Source: Flavobacteriales bacterium UBA6693 | GTDB lineage: Bacteria; Bacteroidota; Bacteroidia; Flavobacteriales; Weeksellaceae | DNA: 64,000 nt | Direction: 5' to 3' | Assembly: GCA_002454815.1 (NCBI GenBank) | Contig: DKJL01000017.1 | Location: forward strand, 28,902 to 92,901 | In this document: one piece after another, positions 26,168 through 34,440 of the stretch | How the letters are laid out: each line of letters begins with the position of its first letter | How positions within the stretch are numbered: the first letter of the stretch is position 1 | Translations under genes and position numbers: made by a program | Notes under the pieces: model-generated | Databases searched by the model: none | What the model saw: the letters and a program-made list of their open reading frames with translations, nothing else | What the model was told of the DNA's origin: nothing

Positions 26168-27112
26168 CTAAGGTTTTGCCGTTTCCGGCTGTGCTTTTCT
26201 GGCGAAAGCCATTGCCGCTTCTTTTACCCAGGCGTGCTCGCGTTGTGCTTTTCTTTTCGTTTCGAGGCGTTTTTTATTACATGGCCCGTTTCCTTTCAAA
26301 ACTTCCATAAATTCATCCCACGGCAAGGCTCCAAATTCGTAATGTTGCGTTTCAGCATTCCATTTTAAATTTTCGTCGGGAACTTTTAAGCCCAGAAATT
26401 CCGCTTGCGGCACCGTTACGTCGATAAAACGCTGACGCAGCGAATCGTTGCTTTCACGCTTAACGCGGTAGTTCATCGATTTTTGAGAATTGGGCGAATC
26501 GGCGTCGCTCGGACCAAACATCATCAGCGCCGGCCACCAGAAACGGTTCAGCGCTTCCTGTGCCAGGTCTTTTTGTTCTTTAGTCCCTCGGCACAGCGTC
26601 ATCAGAATTTCATAACCCTGTCTCTGGTGGAAAGATTCTTCTTTGCAGATTCTCACCATCGCACGGGAATACGGACCGTAGGAATTTCCCATCAGCATTA
26701 CCTGGTTCATAATTGCAGCCCCGTCTACGAGCCACCCGATCGCGCCAATATCTGCCCAGGAAAGCGCAGGATAATTAAAAATACTGGAATATTTTGCCTT
26801 TCCGGAAAGCATATCGTTATAAGTAGAGTCGCGATCGGCGGCAATTTCTCCGTTATTAAGTGTTTCGGTAGCGGCATATAAATAAAGTCCATGCCCTGCC
26901 TCATCCTGGATTTTTGCCAGAAGTGCCATTTTACGGCGCAGCGATGGCGCGCGCGTGATCCAGTTGGCTTCGGGAAGCATACCGACTATTTCGGAGTGCG
27001 CATGCTGGGAAATCTGACGCACAAGCAGTTTGCGGTAATCGTCAGGCATTACGTCCTTTGGTTCTACTTTGTTCTCAGCGTGTACGTAGGCTATAAATTT
27101 ATCGTGGTCCAT
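26168..27112 (-). CDS. paaA: 1,2-phenylacetyl-CoA epoxidase, catalytic subunit PaaA
   Basis: The 314-residue product resembles the di-iron subunit that epoxidises phenylacetyl-CoA. Di-iron ligands are visible in SEIVGMLPE (about 38-46), IQDEAGHGLYLY (about 68-79) and CKEESFHQRQGYEIL (about 156-170), i.e. two ExxH-type pairs. The usual partner genes paaB, paaC and paaD are missing from this locus; only paaE, the reductase, is upstream. The Lys/Arg-rich C-terminus is normal for the family. Whether it forms the full complex depends on genes outside the window. Confidence 0.88.
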   Translation of the reverse strand: MDHDKFIAYVHAENKVEPKDVMPDDYRKLLVRQISQHAHSEIVGMLPEANWITRAPSLRRKMALLAKIQDEAGHGLYLYAATETLNNGEIAADRDSTYNDMLSGKAKYSSIFNYPALSWADIGAIGWLVDGAAIMNQVMLMGNSYGPYSRAMVRICKEESFHQRQGYEILMTLCRGTKEQKDLAQEALNRFWWPALMMFGPSDADSPNSQKSMNYRVKRESNDSLRQRFIDVTVPQAEFLGLKVPDENLKWNAETQHYEFGALPWDEFMEVLKGNGPCNKKRLETKRKAQREHAWVKEAAMAFARKAQPETAKP

Positions 27113-27268
27113 TTTTGTTGATTTTTTGCTAGCTTCATCAAAAGCTAAGATTTCTTAAGGCAAATACTGAATTACTGAGCGTGACACTTTCTTTAAAACG
27201 TTTTTGTTTTTAAATTATTTTAAACTAAGTAACGTTCATCAATGTTTTTCGCCGCCAACGGGTTCTTT

Positions 27269-27526
27269 TTAAGACCGATTCATCGCGTCTTCCTCCATCG
27301 TGTACAATCCGATCCGTCCTTCGGAAAATTCGCCCGCTACAAAAGTTACGGTTTTTTCGGGAGTGCGGATTTCGTACTGGTTGAAAAGGTAGGGATTTCC
27401 ACTTAGCGGGCCGATCACTTCGATCTTTCGGTCGGAGCAATGCCAGTAATGATTCCAAATGTTGATTCCGTCGACTTTAAATTCTTTGTCCTCCTCAATA
27501 ATTGAGGCAAATTTCCAGGTAGTCAT
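27269..27526 (-). CDS. Small conserved-looking hypothetical protein between paaE and paaA
   Basis: An 85-residue, mostly polar protein (MTTWKFASIIEEDKEFKVDG...) with several aromatic and acidic residues and no signal peptide or membrane segment. I do not recognise it. It is not PaaB, which it would be by position, since the PaaB motifs are absent. It starts 19 bases after paaE stops and is followed by a 156-base gap before paaA, so it is probably expressed with paaE. Confidence 0.65.
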   Translation of the reverse strand: MTTWKFASIIEEDKEFKVDGINIWNHYWHCSDRKIEVIGPLSGNPYLFNQYEIRTPEKTVTFVAGEFSEGRIGLYTMEEDAMNRS

Positions 27527-27545
27527 AATGAAGTTTTTTATCTGT

Positions 27546-28634
27546 TTATACGTCGTAGTTCAGCATCACCACATTCGTTGTGGGGTGACACTGGCAGGTG
27601 AGCACAAAACCGCGCGCCACCTCGTCCTCCGTCAGCGCAAAGTTTTTCTCCATAAATACTTCTCCTTCCATTACCTGGGCTTTGCAGGTGCAGCAGACAC
27701 CGCCTTTGCAGGCAAATGGTACAGGAAGTTTCTCGTCCAGCGCCTGATCCAGGATGTTCTTCTTTTTAGAGTTCAGGTGGAAGGAATATTCGTCGTCATC
27801 AATAATGAGCGTTACCATGCTTTCCAAATTCGGAATGGCCTTAAATTCATCGCTCATTTCCGCATTCGATTCATCGTCCGGTGCGGCATAATACTCATAC
27901 ATAATCTGTAGTGAAGGCACCTTTCGGTCATTTTTAAGATAGGCCGAAATATCTTTAATCATCTCCGCAGGACCACAAATAAAATACGTCGTCTCTTCCA
28001 CAGGGATATCCGCAAAGCGTTCAAATAATAAATCAAGTTTTTGAGCCGAGATCCGACCTTCGAAAAGTTCTCCCTCCAAGTGCTTGTCTCGCGAAAGCAG
28101 ATAAACGACCTGCAGCCGGCCGGCAAACTGCCCAACGAGAGCATCAATTTTCTCCCTCAGGATAATATCATTATAACTTTTATTGCTGAAAAACAGGTAA
28201 GCCGAGCTTTCCGGTTCCTGATACAGCGCTTCTTTTATATTGGATAAAACCGGCGAAATGCCGCTTCCCGCCGCAAGACCAACGTACGTTTTTTTGTTCG
28301 AGGCGTGATAATGCGTGTAAAAATGCCCGTCTGGACTTAAAACATCGATCACGTCGCCCTCCTTTAAATGTTGGTTTAAATAAGTAGAAACTTTCCCGTT
28401 TTCCAGACGTTTTACCAGTATTTCCAGGTTAGGATTTTCCTCACTTGGCGCGTTGATAATGGAGTAGCTGCGACGCACTTCTTCATCGTCAAAAAGGAAA
28501 CGTACATTCAGGTATTGTCCCTGTTTATAATTAAATTCTCGCCGCAGATTTTGCGGAACCTCGAAAGTGATGTGTACACAGTCGTTGGTTTCGGGCTGTA
28601 CTTTTATTGCTTTTAATTGGTGGAAATGATGCAT
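27546..28634 (-). CDS. paaE: Phenylacetyl-CoA epoxidase reductase PaaE-like
   Basis: A 362-residue ferredoxin-NADP reductase-type protein that passes electrons from NADPH to a partner oxygenase. The FAD-binding domain has RRSYSIINAP (about 62-71), the NAD-binding domain has LAAGSGISPVLSNI (about 119-132) and YFICGPAEMIKD (about 219-230), and the C-terminal plant-type 2Fe-2S domain has CKGGVCCTCKAQV with a fourth Cys in LTCQCHP. It is the first gene of the paaE-85aa-paaA-hutG run. The same architecture occurs in other oxygenase reductases, but the neighbouring paaA supports PaaE. Confidence 0.85.
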   Translation of the reverse strand: MHHFHQLKAIKVQPETNDCVHITFEVPQNLRREFNYKQGQYLNVRFLFDDEEVRRSYSIINAPSEENPNLEILVKRLENGKVSTYLNQHLKEGDVIDVLSPDGHFYTHYHASNKKTYVGLAAGSGISPVLSNIKEALYQEPESSAYLFFSNKSYNDIILREKIDALVGQFAGRLQVVYLLSRDKHLEGELFEGRISAQKLDLLFERFADIPVEETTYFICGPAEMIKDISAYLKNDRKVPSLQIMYEYYAAPDDESNAEMSDEFKAIPNLESMVTLIIDDDEYSFHLNSKKKNILDQALDEKLPVPFACKGGVCCTCKAQVMEGEVFMEKNFALTEDEVARGFVLTCQCHPTTNVVMLNYDV

Positions 28635-28959
28635 AATTTCTGTTAAGTCTCGTAGAGTGAGTTCAACAAATATACTGATTTTTCGGAACGTAAAAAGTGC
28701 GCGCCGGTTGTCCTCAAAGACAAATGATGAAGATTCTGTCGGTCATTTTAACCATAAATATGAATTGATTTCTTGTTAATTTCGGAAAAAATGGCTTGAA
28801 TTAAATGTTTTAACATATCATTATAGGAAAAAATGTCCTATTATTCGCAATATTAAAGGGAAGAATAGTTTTTGCTGCATATTTTCAAATTAAAAAAAAT
28901 AACCGAGTAATGCTTTTCGCGACTACCGTGCAAAAGCATCCTCTTTAAAAATATTTATA
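28635..28959. other. Divergent promoter region between paaE and clpB
   Basis: 325 bases with no gene. On the minus strand 28674-28667 reads TATATTTG, a perfect -7 box for paaE. On the plus strand side an ATAGTTTTTGC stretch (about 28866-28876) is the best but poor clpB promoter candidate. An ATGTT-TT-AACAT inverted repeat lies near 28807. The groES palindrome is not repeated here. Confidence 0.45.
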
Positions 28960-31551
28960 ATGAATTTAAATCAATATACTGTAAAGTCGCAGGAAGCCAT
29001 ACAGAAAGCGCAGCAGGTCGCGATGGAATTTGGCAACCAGAGTATCGAGCCGCAACACTTGTTGGAAGGCATCTTTCAGGTGGATGAAAATATTTCCGAT
29101 TTTTTACTTAAAAAATCTGAAGCGGAACTCACCCTGATTCGCGAACGAAACCGCGCCAACATCGAAAAATTGCCCAAAGTAGAAGGCGGAAATATTTATC
29201 TTTCACAATCTGCCAACAAAATTCTGCTCGATGCACCCAATATCGCCAAAAAGATGGGTGACGAATTCGTCACGATCGAACATCTTTGGCTCTCCTTATT
29301 CGACGTGGGCTCGGAAGTTTCTACCATGCTCAAGGACATGGGCGTTACCAAAAACCGGCTGCAAATGGCCATTAAGGAATTGCGTAAAGGCTCCAAAGCG
29401 ACTTCTGCCAGTTCGGAAGAAACGTACCAAAGTCTGAACAAATACGCCAAAAACTTTAATGAATTAGCAGCGGAAGGAAAACTCGATCCTGTGATCGGGC
29501 GTGATGAGGAAATACGCCGCGTGCTCCAGATTCTCTCCCGCCGAACGAAAAATAATCCTATTTTAATCGGTGAACCCGGCGTCGGTAAAACTGCCATCGC
29601 AGAAGGAATCGCGCACCGGATTATTTCAGGCGATATTCCGGAAAATTTACAAGACAAAACCTTGTATTCCCTCGACATGGGTGCTCTGATCGCCGGTGCT
29701 AAATATAAAGGAGAATTCGAGGAACGCCTCAAGTCGGTGGTGAATGAAGTAATCCAGTCCGACGGGCAGATTATTCTGTTCATCGACGAGATTCACACTT
29801 TGGTGGGTGCCGGTGGTGGTGAAGGCGCCATGGACGCGGCAAATATTCTGAAACCCGCCTTGGCACGAGGAGAACTCCGTGCGGTAGGTGCCACAACTTT
29901 AAGTGAATACCAAAAATATTTCGAGAAGGACAAAGCGCTGGAACGTCGTTTCCAAAAGGTAATGGTCGAAGAGCCGGATACCGAATCCGCTATTTCCATT
30001 CTTCGCGGAATTAAAGATAAATATGAAGCGCACCACAAAGTCCGTATCAAAGATGAAGCGATTATTGCTGCTGTAGAACAATCTCAAAGGTATATTTCAG
30101 ACCGCTTTCTACCCGACAAAGCGATCGACCTTATCGACGAGGCTTCTGCGAAACTCCGCATGGAGATTAATTCCAAACCGGAAGAACTGGATGTGCTCGA
30201 CCGGAAACTGATGCAGATGGAAATAGAACTTGCTGCAATTTCCCGGGAAGGAAACGATATTAAAGTCGGTCATTTAAAAGAAGATATCGCCAAAGTGTCC
30301 GAACAACGAAACGAAATCAACGCTAAATGGCTGAAAGAAAAGCAAAAGTCAGAAGATCTTACCACCATTAAAAAAGATATCGAAGCATTGAAGTTGGAGG
30401 CGGAAAGAGCTTCCCGAGCGGGTGATTATGCCAAAGTAGCTGAGATTCAATATGGTAAGATCAAAGAAAAAGAAGATGATTTGCAAAAACTTGAACTCGA
30501 AATGCAAAACCATCAGAATGAATTGATTAAAGAAGAGGTGACCGCAGAAAATATCTCGGAAGTTATTTCTAAATGGACCGGCATCCCCGTCACCAGGCTG
30601 CTGCAGTCTGAACGCGAAAAACTTTTGCACCTTGAAGATGAGTTGCATAAACGTGTTGTAGGGCAGGAGGAAGCGATAGAATCCGTGGCGGATGCAATCC
30701 GTAGAAACCGCGCCGGGCTCAACGATGAGAAAAAACCCATCGGCAGTTTCCTTTTCCTGGGAACGACCGGCGTCGGGAAAACTGAGCTTGCAAAAGCGTT
30801 GGCCGAATTTCTGTTCGACGATGAAAATAACATGACAAGGATCGACATGAGCGAATATCAGGAGCGCCATTCCGTGTCGCGGCTAGTCGGTGCGCCTCCC
30901 GGATACGTCGGTTACGAGGAAGGCGGGCAGTTGACCGAAGCAGTCCGCAGAAGACCGTATTCTGTTGTGCTTCTGGATGAGATCGAAAAAGCGCATCCGG
31001 ATGTTTTCAATACCTTGCTTCAGGTGCTGGACGACGGACGCCTGACGGACAATAAGGGCCGCGTAGTAAATTTTAAGAATTCCATTATCATCATGACTTC
31101 CAATTTGGGATCGCATCTCATCCAGGAAAATTTCGAAAATATCACGGATGATAATGTGGAAGAAATTGTGGCAAAAACGAAAGAGGAGGTTTTCACACTA
31201 TTGAAGCAGACTTTGCGGCCCGAGTTCCTCAACCGTATCGACGAAACCGTCCTTTTCCAGCCGCTGAACCGTAAGGAAATAGGAAAGATTGTGCAGTATC
31301 AGTTGCGCGGTTTCAATGAAATGTTGGAGAAACGCGGCATTATCATGACGGCGACCGAGGATGCCGTGGCGTACATCACCGCAAAAGGTTATGATCCGAG
31401 TTTTGGGGCACGACCGCTGAAAAGAGTTTTGCAGCAGGAGGTGCTGAATCGGTTATCAAAAGAAATTTTGGCAGGTAAGGTAAACGACGGCGACCGTATC
31501 GCCCTGGATTATTTCCCTGAGACAGGATTGGTTTTCCGGCCGGCGGAATAA
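28960..31551 (+). CDS. clpB: ATP-dependent disaggregase ClpB
   Basis: Hexameric AAA+ chaperone that pulls apart protein aggregates with DnaK. The 863-residue product has the N-terminal Clp repeat domain (about 1-145), a first AAA+ module with Walker A GEPGVGKT (about 204-211), a coiled-coil middle domain (about 400-520) that marks ClpB rather than ClpA/ClpC, and a second AAA+ module with GTTGVGKT (about 601-608) and sensor GARPLKR near the end. It is a single gene closed by a strong terminator. Confidence 0.98.
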   Translation: MNLNQYTVKSQEAIQKAQQVAMEFGNQSIEPQHLLEGIFQVDENISDFLLKKSEAELTLIRERNRANIEKLPKVEGGNIYLSQSANKILLDAPNIAKKMGDEFVTIEHLWLSLFDVGSEVSTMLKDMGVTKNRLQMAIKELRKGSKATSASSEETYQSLNKYAKNFNELAAEGKLDPVIGRDEEIRRVLQILSRRTKNNPILIGEPGVGKTAIAEGIAHRIISGDIPENLQDKTLYSLDMGALIAGAKYKGEFEERLKSVVNEVIQSDGQIILFIDEIHTLVGAGGGEGAMDAANILKPALARGELRAVGATTLSEYQKYFEKDKALERRFQKVMVEEPDTESAISILRGIKDKYEAHHKVRIKDEAIIAAVEQSQRYISDRFLPDKAIDLIDEASAKLRMEINSKPEELDVLDRKLMQMEIELAAISREGNDIKVGHLKEDIAKVSEQRNEINAKWLKEKQKSEDLTTIKKDIEALKLEAERASRAGDYAKVAEIQYGKIKEKEDDLQKLELEMQNHQNELIKEEVTAENISEVISKWTGIPVTRLLQSEREKLLHLEDELHKRVVGQEEAIESVADAIRRNRAGLNDEKKPIGSFLFLGTTGVGKTELAKALAEFLFDDENNMTRIDMSEYQERHSVSRLVGAPPGYVGYEEGGQLTEAVRRRPYSVVLLDEIEKAHPDVFNTLLQVLDDGRLTDNKGRVVNFKNSIIIMTSNLGSHLIQENFENITDDNVEEIVAKTKEEVFTLLKQTLRPEFLNRIDETVLFQPLNRKEIGKIVQYQLRGFNEMLEKRGIIMTATEDAVAYITAKGYDPSFGARPLKRVLQQEVLNRLSKEILAGKVNDGDRIALDYFPETGLVFRPAE

Positions 31552-31566
31552 TATTTAATTAAAATC

Positions 31567-31604
31567 AAAGACCCGAGCAAAAAGGCTGTTCGGGTCTTTT
31601 TTTT
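31567..31604. terminator. Bidirectional terminator after clpB
   Basis: AAAGACCCGA (31567-31576) pairs with TCGGGTCTTT (31590-31599), then a T-run. The convergent PEGA-like gene ends at 31619. Confidence 0.9.
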
Positions 31605-31618
31605 GGTGTTAAATGAAT

Positions 31619-31998
31619 TTAGGACTTCGTTTTCAAAGGCACTGTGTACGATTTTTGATCGTATTTCAGAAAAGAACCTGTGCCCAGGTCAACTACGAAA
31701 CCGGTAACACCACCCAAAAGAATGTTAACCAATGTAACGGCATTAAAATTTTTCTCTAATTTAAGTTCTGTGGTATCGTAACCTGCTTTTTGAATATGTG
31801 CAGTTTGCTTGCCAAGAACCCGCGGCACTTCTACCGTACAGGGAGTTGTACACTTCTCCACTCCTTTATGCATCACAATGGCACCTTCAGCCGCTGAGTT
31901 AAATGTAATGGAATCTTTTGTTCCGGTTAAAATCGTGGCGCAGGAAGTCATCGACAGCGTCATTAATGTAATGGTAGCACTCAATAAAATTTGTTCAT
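31619..31998 (-). pseudogene. PEGA-like lipoprotein with a single-base frameshift after the start
   Basis: From about 31990 the frame encodes ILLSATITLMTLSMTSCATILTG, a lipoprotein signal with lipobox, then an 85-residue beta-rich part (ITFNSAAEGAIVMHKGVEKCTTPCTVEVPR) like PEGA-domain proteins, ending LKTKS. The only good ATG (31998) is one base out of frame: it reads MNKFY then TGA. Adding one A to the AACAAATTT run would give MNKILLSATITLM, a perfect signal. The open frame extends to a TTG at 32077 but that N-terminus (FNFILIDCSYFINGVCG) looks fortuitous. Either a recent mutation or a sequencing error. Confidence 0.6.
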
Positions 31999-32237
31999 AT
32001 TTTCTTTTGCCAGTGTAATTATTTCCGCAAACACCGTTAATAAAATAACTACAATCAATAAGGATAAAGTTAAACAAGTTCTTTACAGCGATTTACTGAG
32101 ATATAGGTAAATGCATAAGGTTTCATAAAAATTAAATAATTGTTTGAAAAAAATAGAAACTCAGTGGGATAGTATCTATAAATAAACTAAAAAGACAAAA
32201 AAGCAGAAAAATATTTTTTTATGTCGAAAATAAAGCC

Positions 32238-32336
32238 AATATTTGCAGTATTCTAATGCTTGCGAAAGCGAGGAATAAATTTTTTTTCATCATTTGTGTT
32301 TTAGAATCCATCAGCAGTGATGGATTCTTTTTTTTT
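32238..32336 (+). ncRNA. Candidate small RNA or attenuator upstream of the ABC-F gene
   Basis: An AATATTTG box (32238-32245, one mismatch to TAnnTTTG) is followed about 90 bases later by a perfect terminator with no coding frame between. The segment contains a short CTTGC-GAAA-GCGAG hairpin (about 32260-32273). It could be an independent small RNA or a terminated leader of the ABC-F gene 110 bases downstream. Confidence 0.35.
32303..32336 (+). terminator. Strong terminator upstream of the ABC-F gene
   Basis: AGAATCCATCA pairs perfectly with TGATGGATTCT over 11 base pairs around GCAG, followed by eight T. There is no plus-strand gene between it and the clpB terminator. Confidence 0.9.
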
Positions 32337-32402
32337 GCGGCTTTTCACCACTTCCCTTGAAGCTTACTTCTGCTTATCGTGTGGTATCTCAATTAGTTTC
32401 GT

Positions 32403-32410
32403 TACTTTTG
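32403..32410 (+). promoter_or_regulatory. -7 box of the ABC-F gene
   Basis: TACTTTTG, a perfect TAnnTTTG, 38 bases before the ATG at 32449. It would start transcription after the upstream terminator. No TTTG at the expected distance. Confidence 0.42.
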
Positions 32411-32448
32411 CACCTCGAAAAATTCATTCAATAACGCGCACTTATCCT

Positions 32449-34374
32449 ATGCTTTCTGTTCAAAATTTAGGTCTTCATCATTCCGGTAATTATCTTTTTC
32501 AAAACGTAAATTTCACCATCAAACGCGATGATAAAATCGGCTTGGTCGGTAAAAATGGGGCCGGTAAATCTACCTTGCTCAAAATGATGACCGGAGAAAT
32601 CAACTTTTATGAAGGCAGCATTGTGCCGGAGGGCAATATTACCATCGGTTTTCTGAAGCAGGATCTGGATTTCGTTAAGGGACGCACCGTCTGGAATGAA
32701 ACGCTGCAGGCTTTCGAGCAAATTAATGCCATGAAAAATGATTTGGATGACGTTAATGAGCAGCTGGCCACCCGAACGGATTACGAAAGCGATTATTATG
32801 AGAATTTAATCCACCGCATGACGGAACTTAATGACCTGCTCATGCACCACGACGCTTACAATCTGGAAGGGGACGTCGAAAAAGTTTTGCTGGGTCTGGG
32901 TTTTAAGGCGGATGATTTTCATAAAATCACTGATGAGTTTTCCGGCGGCTGGCGCATGCGCATTGAATTGGCCAAACTCCTTTTGCAGAAAAACGATTTA
33001 ATGTTACTCGATGAGCCGACCAACCACCTGGATATGGAATCCATTATTTGGCTGGAAGCTTTCCTGAAAGATTATCCCGGCGCGATCGTTCTCGTCAGTC
33101 ACGACAAACAGTTTATGACTTCCGTTTGTAACAGGACTTTCGACATCAACAATAAAAAAGTTGACGATTACAAAGCTAACTACACCAAATATCTGGAACT
33201 GAGTAAAGAGCGCAAAGAAAAACTTACCCAAGCCAAGAAGAATCAGGACGCAGAAATCAAGCAGATGGAAGACAACATCAACCGCTTCCGCGCCTCGGCA
33301 ACCAAAGCTTCGTTTGCGCAGTCCTTGATTAAAAAACTGGATAAAATTGATCGTATCGAGATTGATAACGATGATGTCTCTAAATTTAATATCCGTTTCG
33401 TGCAGTCGGTGGTGCCTGGTAAAGTGGTTTTTGAAGCCAAGAATCTTGGTAAAGCGTACGGCAAAAAACAGGTTTTTGATGAAGTGGATTTCTTTATCGA
33501 ACGCGGCGACCGTATCGCGCTTTTAGGACAAAACGGACAGGGAAAAACAACCTTGGCAAAAATACTTTCCGGTGAAATTAAAGATTACACCGGCGAATGG
33601 AATTTGGGCCATAACGTGAATATCGGGTACTTCGCTCAAAATCAGGAAGAAGTGCTGACGCCGAACAAAACCGTGCTGGAAGAGGCGGAAGACGCGGCCA
33701 CCGAAGAAACGCGTCCGCGGGTCCGGGATCTTTTGGGAAGTTTCCTTTTCCAAGGTGAAGATGTACAGAAGAAAACTAAAGTGCTTTCTGGTGGGGAACG
33801 AAACCGCCTGGCTTTGTGCAAGCTTTTGTTGCGCCCGTTCAACACGCTGATTATGGATGAGCCTACCAATCACCTGGATATTCAGTCCAAAGAAATTATT
33901 AAACTTGCGCTGCAGAAATTCGAAGGTACACTGATCGTCATTTCGCACGACCGTGAATTTCTGCAGGGTCTGAGCGACAAAATTTTCGAATTTCGCGATG
34001 GGCGGATGAAAGAATTTCTGGGCGACATTAATGAATATCTGGAATTCCGGCAGAAAGAGAGCATCAGAGAAGTTTCCGCGGAAAAATCCAAGTTGGCCGA
34101 GCTGCGCAGTGAGCCGGTTGCAGAAAAAGTGGTGGAGAAATTAGTGGAAAAGAAGCCTGAAATTATTAGCAAGGATCAGAAAAATCTGCAGAATAAAATT
34201 AAAAAAGTAGAGGAAAAAATATCCGGGCTGGAAACGGAAATCGAAACGATGGAAGCGTCATTTACTTCCGAAAATCCATCAGAACAAACTTTGGAAGTCT
34301 ACAATTCCAAAAAAGAAAGTTTAGATCTCGCTTTACAGGAATGGGAATATCTGGGCACTCAGCTTGATGCCTGA
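32449..34374 (+). CDS. ABC-F family ATPase
   Basis: A 641-residue soluble protein with two ABC ATPase domains and no membrane part. Domain 1 has Walker A GKNGAGKS (about 35-42) and signature FSGGWRMR (about 163-170); domain 2 has GQNGQGKT (about 359-366) and LSGGERNR (about 445-452). The domains are joined by a charged linker with KASFAQSLIKKLDKIDRIE, and the C-terminus is a coiled coil (about 540-641) as in Uup-like proteins. ABC-F proteins act on the ribosome or in DNA-linked housekeeping. The ATG at 32449 is chosen over the 44-codon upstream extension, which translates promoter and terminator. Confidence 0.95.
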   Translation: MLSVQNLGLHHSGNYLFQNVNFTIKRDDKIGLVGKNGAGKSTLLKMMTGEINFYEGSIVPEGNITIGFLKQDLDFVKGRTVWNETLQAFEQINAMKNDLDDVNEQLATRTDYESDYYENLIHRMTELNDLLMHHDAYNLEGDVEKVLLGLGFKADDFHKITDEFSGGWRMRIELAKLLLQKNDLMLLDEPTNHLDMESIIWLEAFLKDYPGAIVLVSHDKQFMTSVCNRTFDINNKKVDDYKANYTKYLELSKERKEKLTQAKKNQDAEIKQMEDNINRFRASATKASFAQSLIKKLDKIDRIEIDNDDVSKFNIRFVQSVVPGKVVFEAKNLGKAYGKKQVFDEVDFFIERGDRIALLGQNGQGKTTLAKILSGEIKDYTGEWNLGHNVNIGYFAQNQEEVLTPNKTVLEEAEDAATEETRPRVRDLLGSFLFQGEDVQKKTKVLSGGERNRLALCKLLLRPFNTLIMDEPTNHLDIQSKEIIKLALQKFEGTLIVISHDREFLQGLSDKIFEFRDGRMKEFLGDINEYLEFRQKESIREVSAEKSKLAELRSEPVAEKVVEKLVEKKPEIISKDQKNLQNKIKKVEEKISGLETEIETMEASFTSENPSEQTLEVYNSKKESLDLALQEWEYLGTQLDA

Positions 34375-34395
34375 TCCTATTATACTTAAAAATAA

Positions 34396-34424
34396 AAAAT
34401 GCCGCGAATCTGCGGCATTTTTTT
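34396..34424. terminator. Bidirectional terminator between the ABC-F gene and speB
   Basis: AAAATGCCGC (34396-34405) pairs with GCGGCATTTT (34412-34421), with T on both exits. It separates two convergent genes. Confidence 0.9.
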
Positions 34425-34440
34425 GTCTTGATACTGGCTG

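Noticed and set aside
27225..27458. A 77-codon minus-strand frame between paaA and paaE
   Set aside because: It overlaps the better 85-residue frame in another phase and is Arg-rich with no helical or domain pattern.
32317..32448. A 44-codon N-terminal extension of the ABC-F protein
   Set aside because: It covers the end of a terminator and a promoter box; the ATG at 32449 gives the family-typical start.
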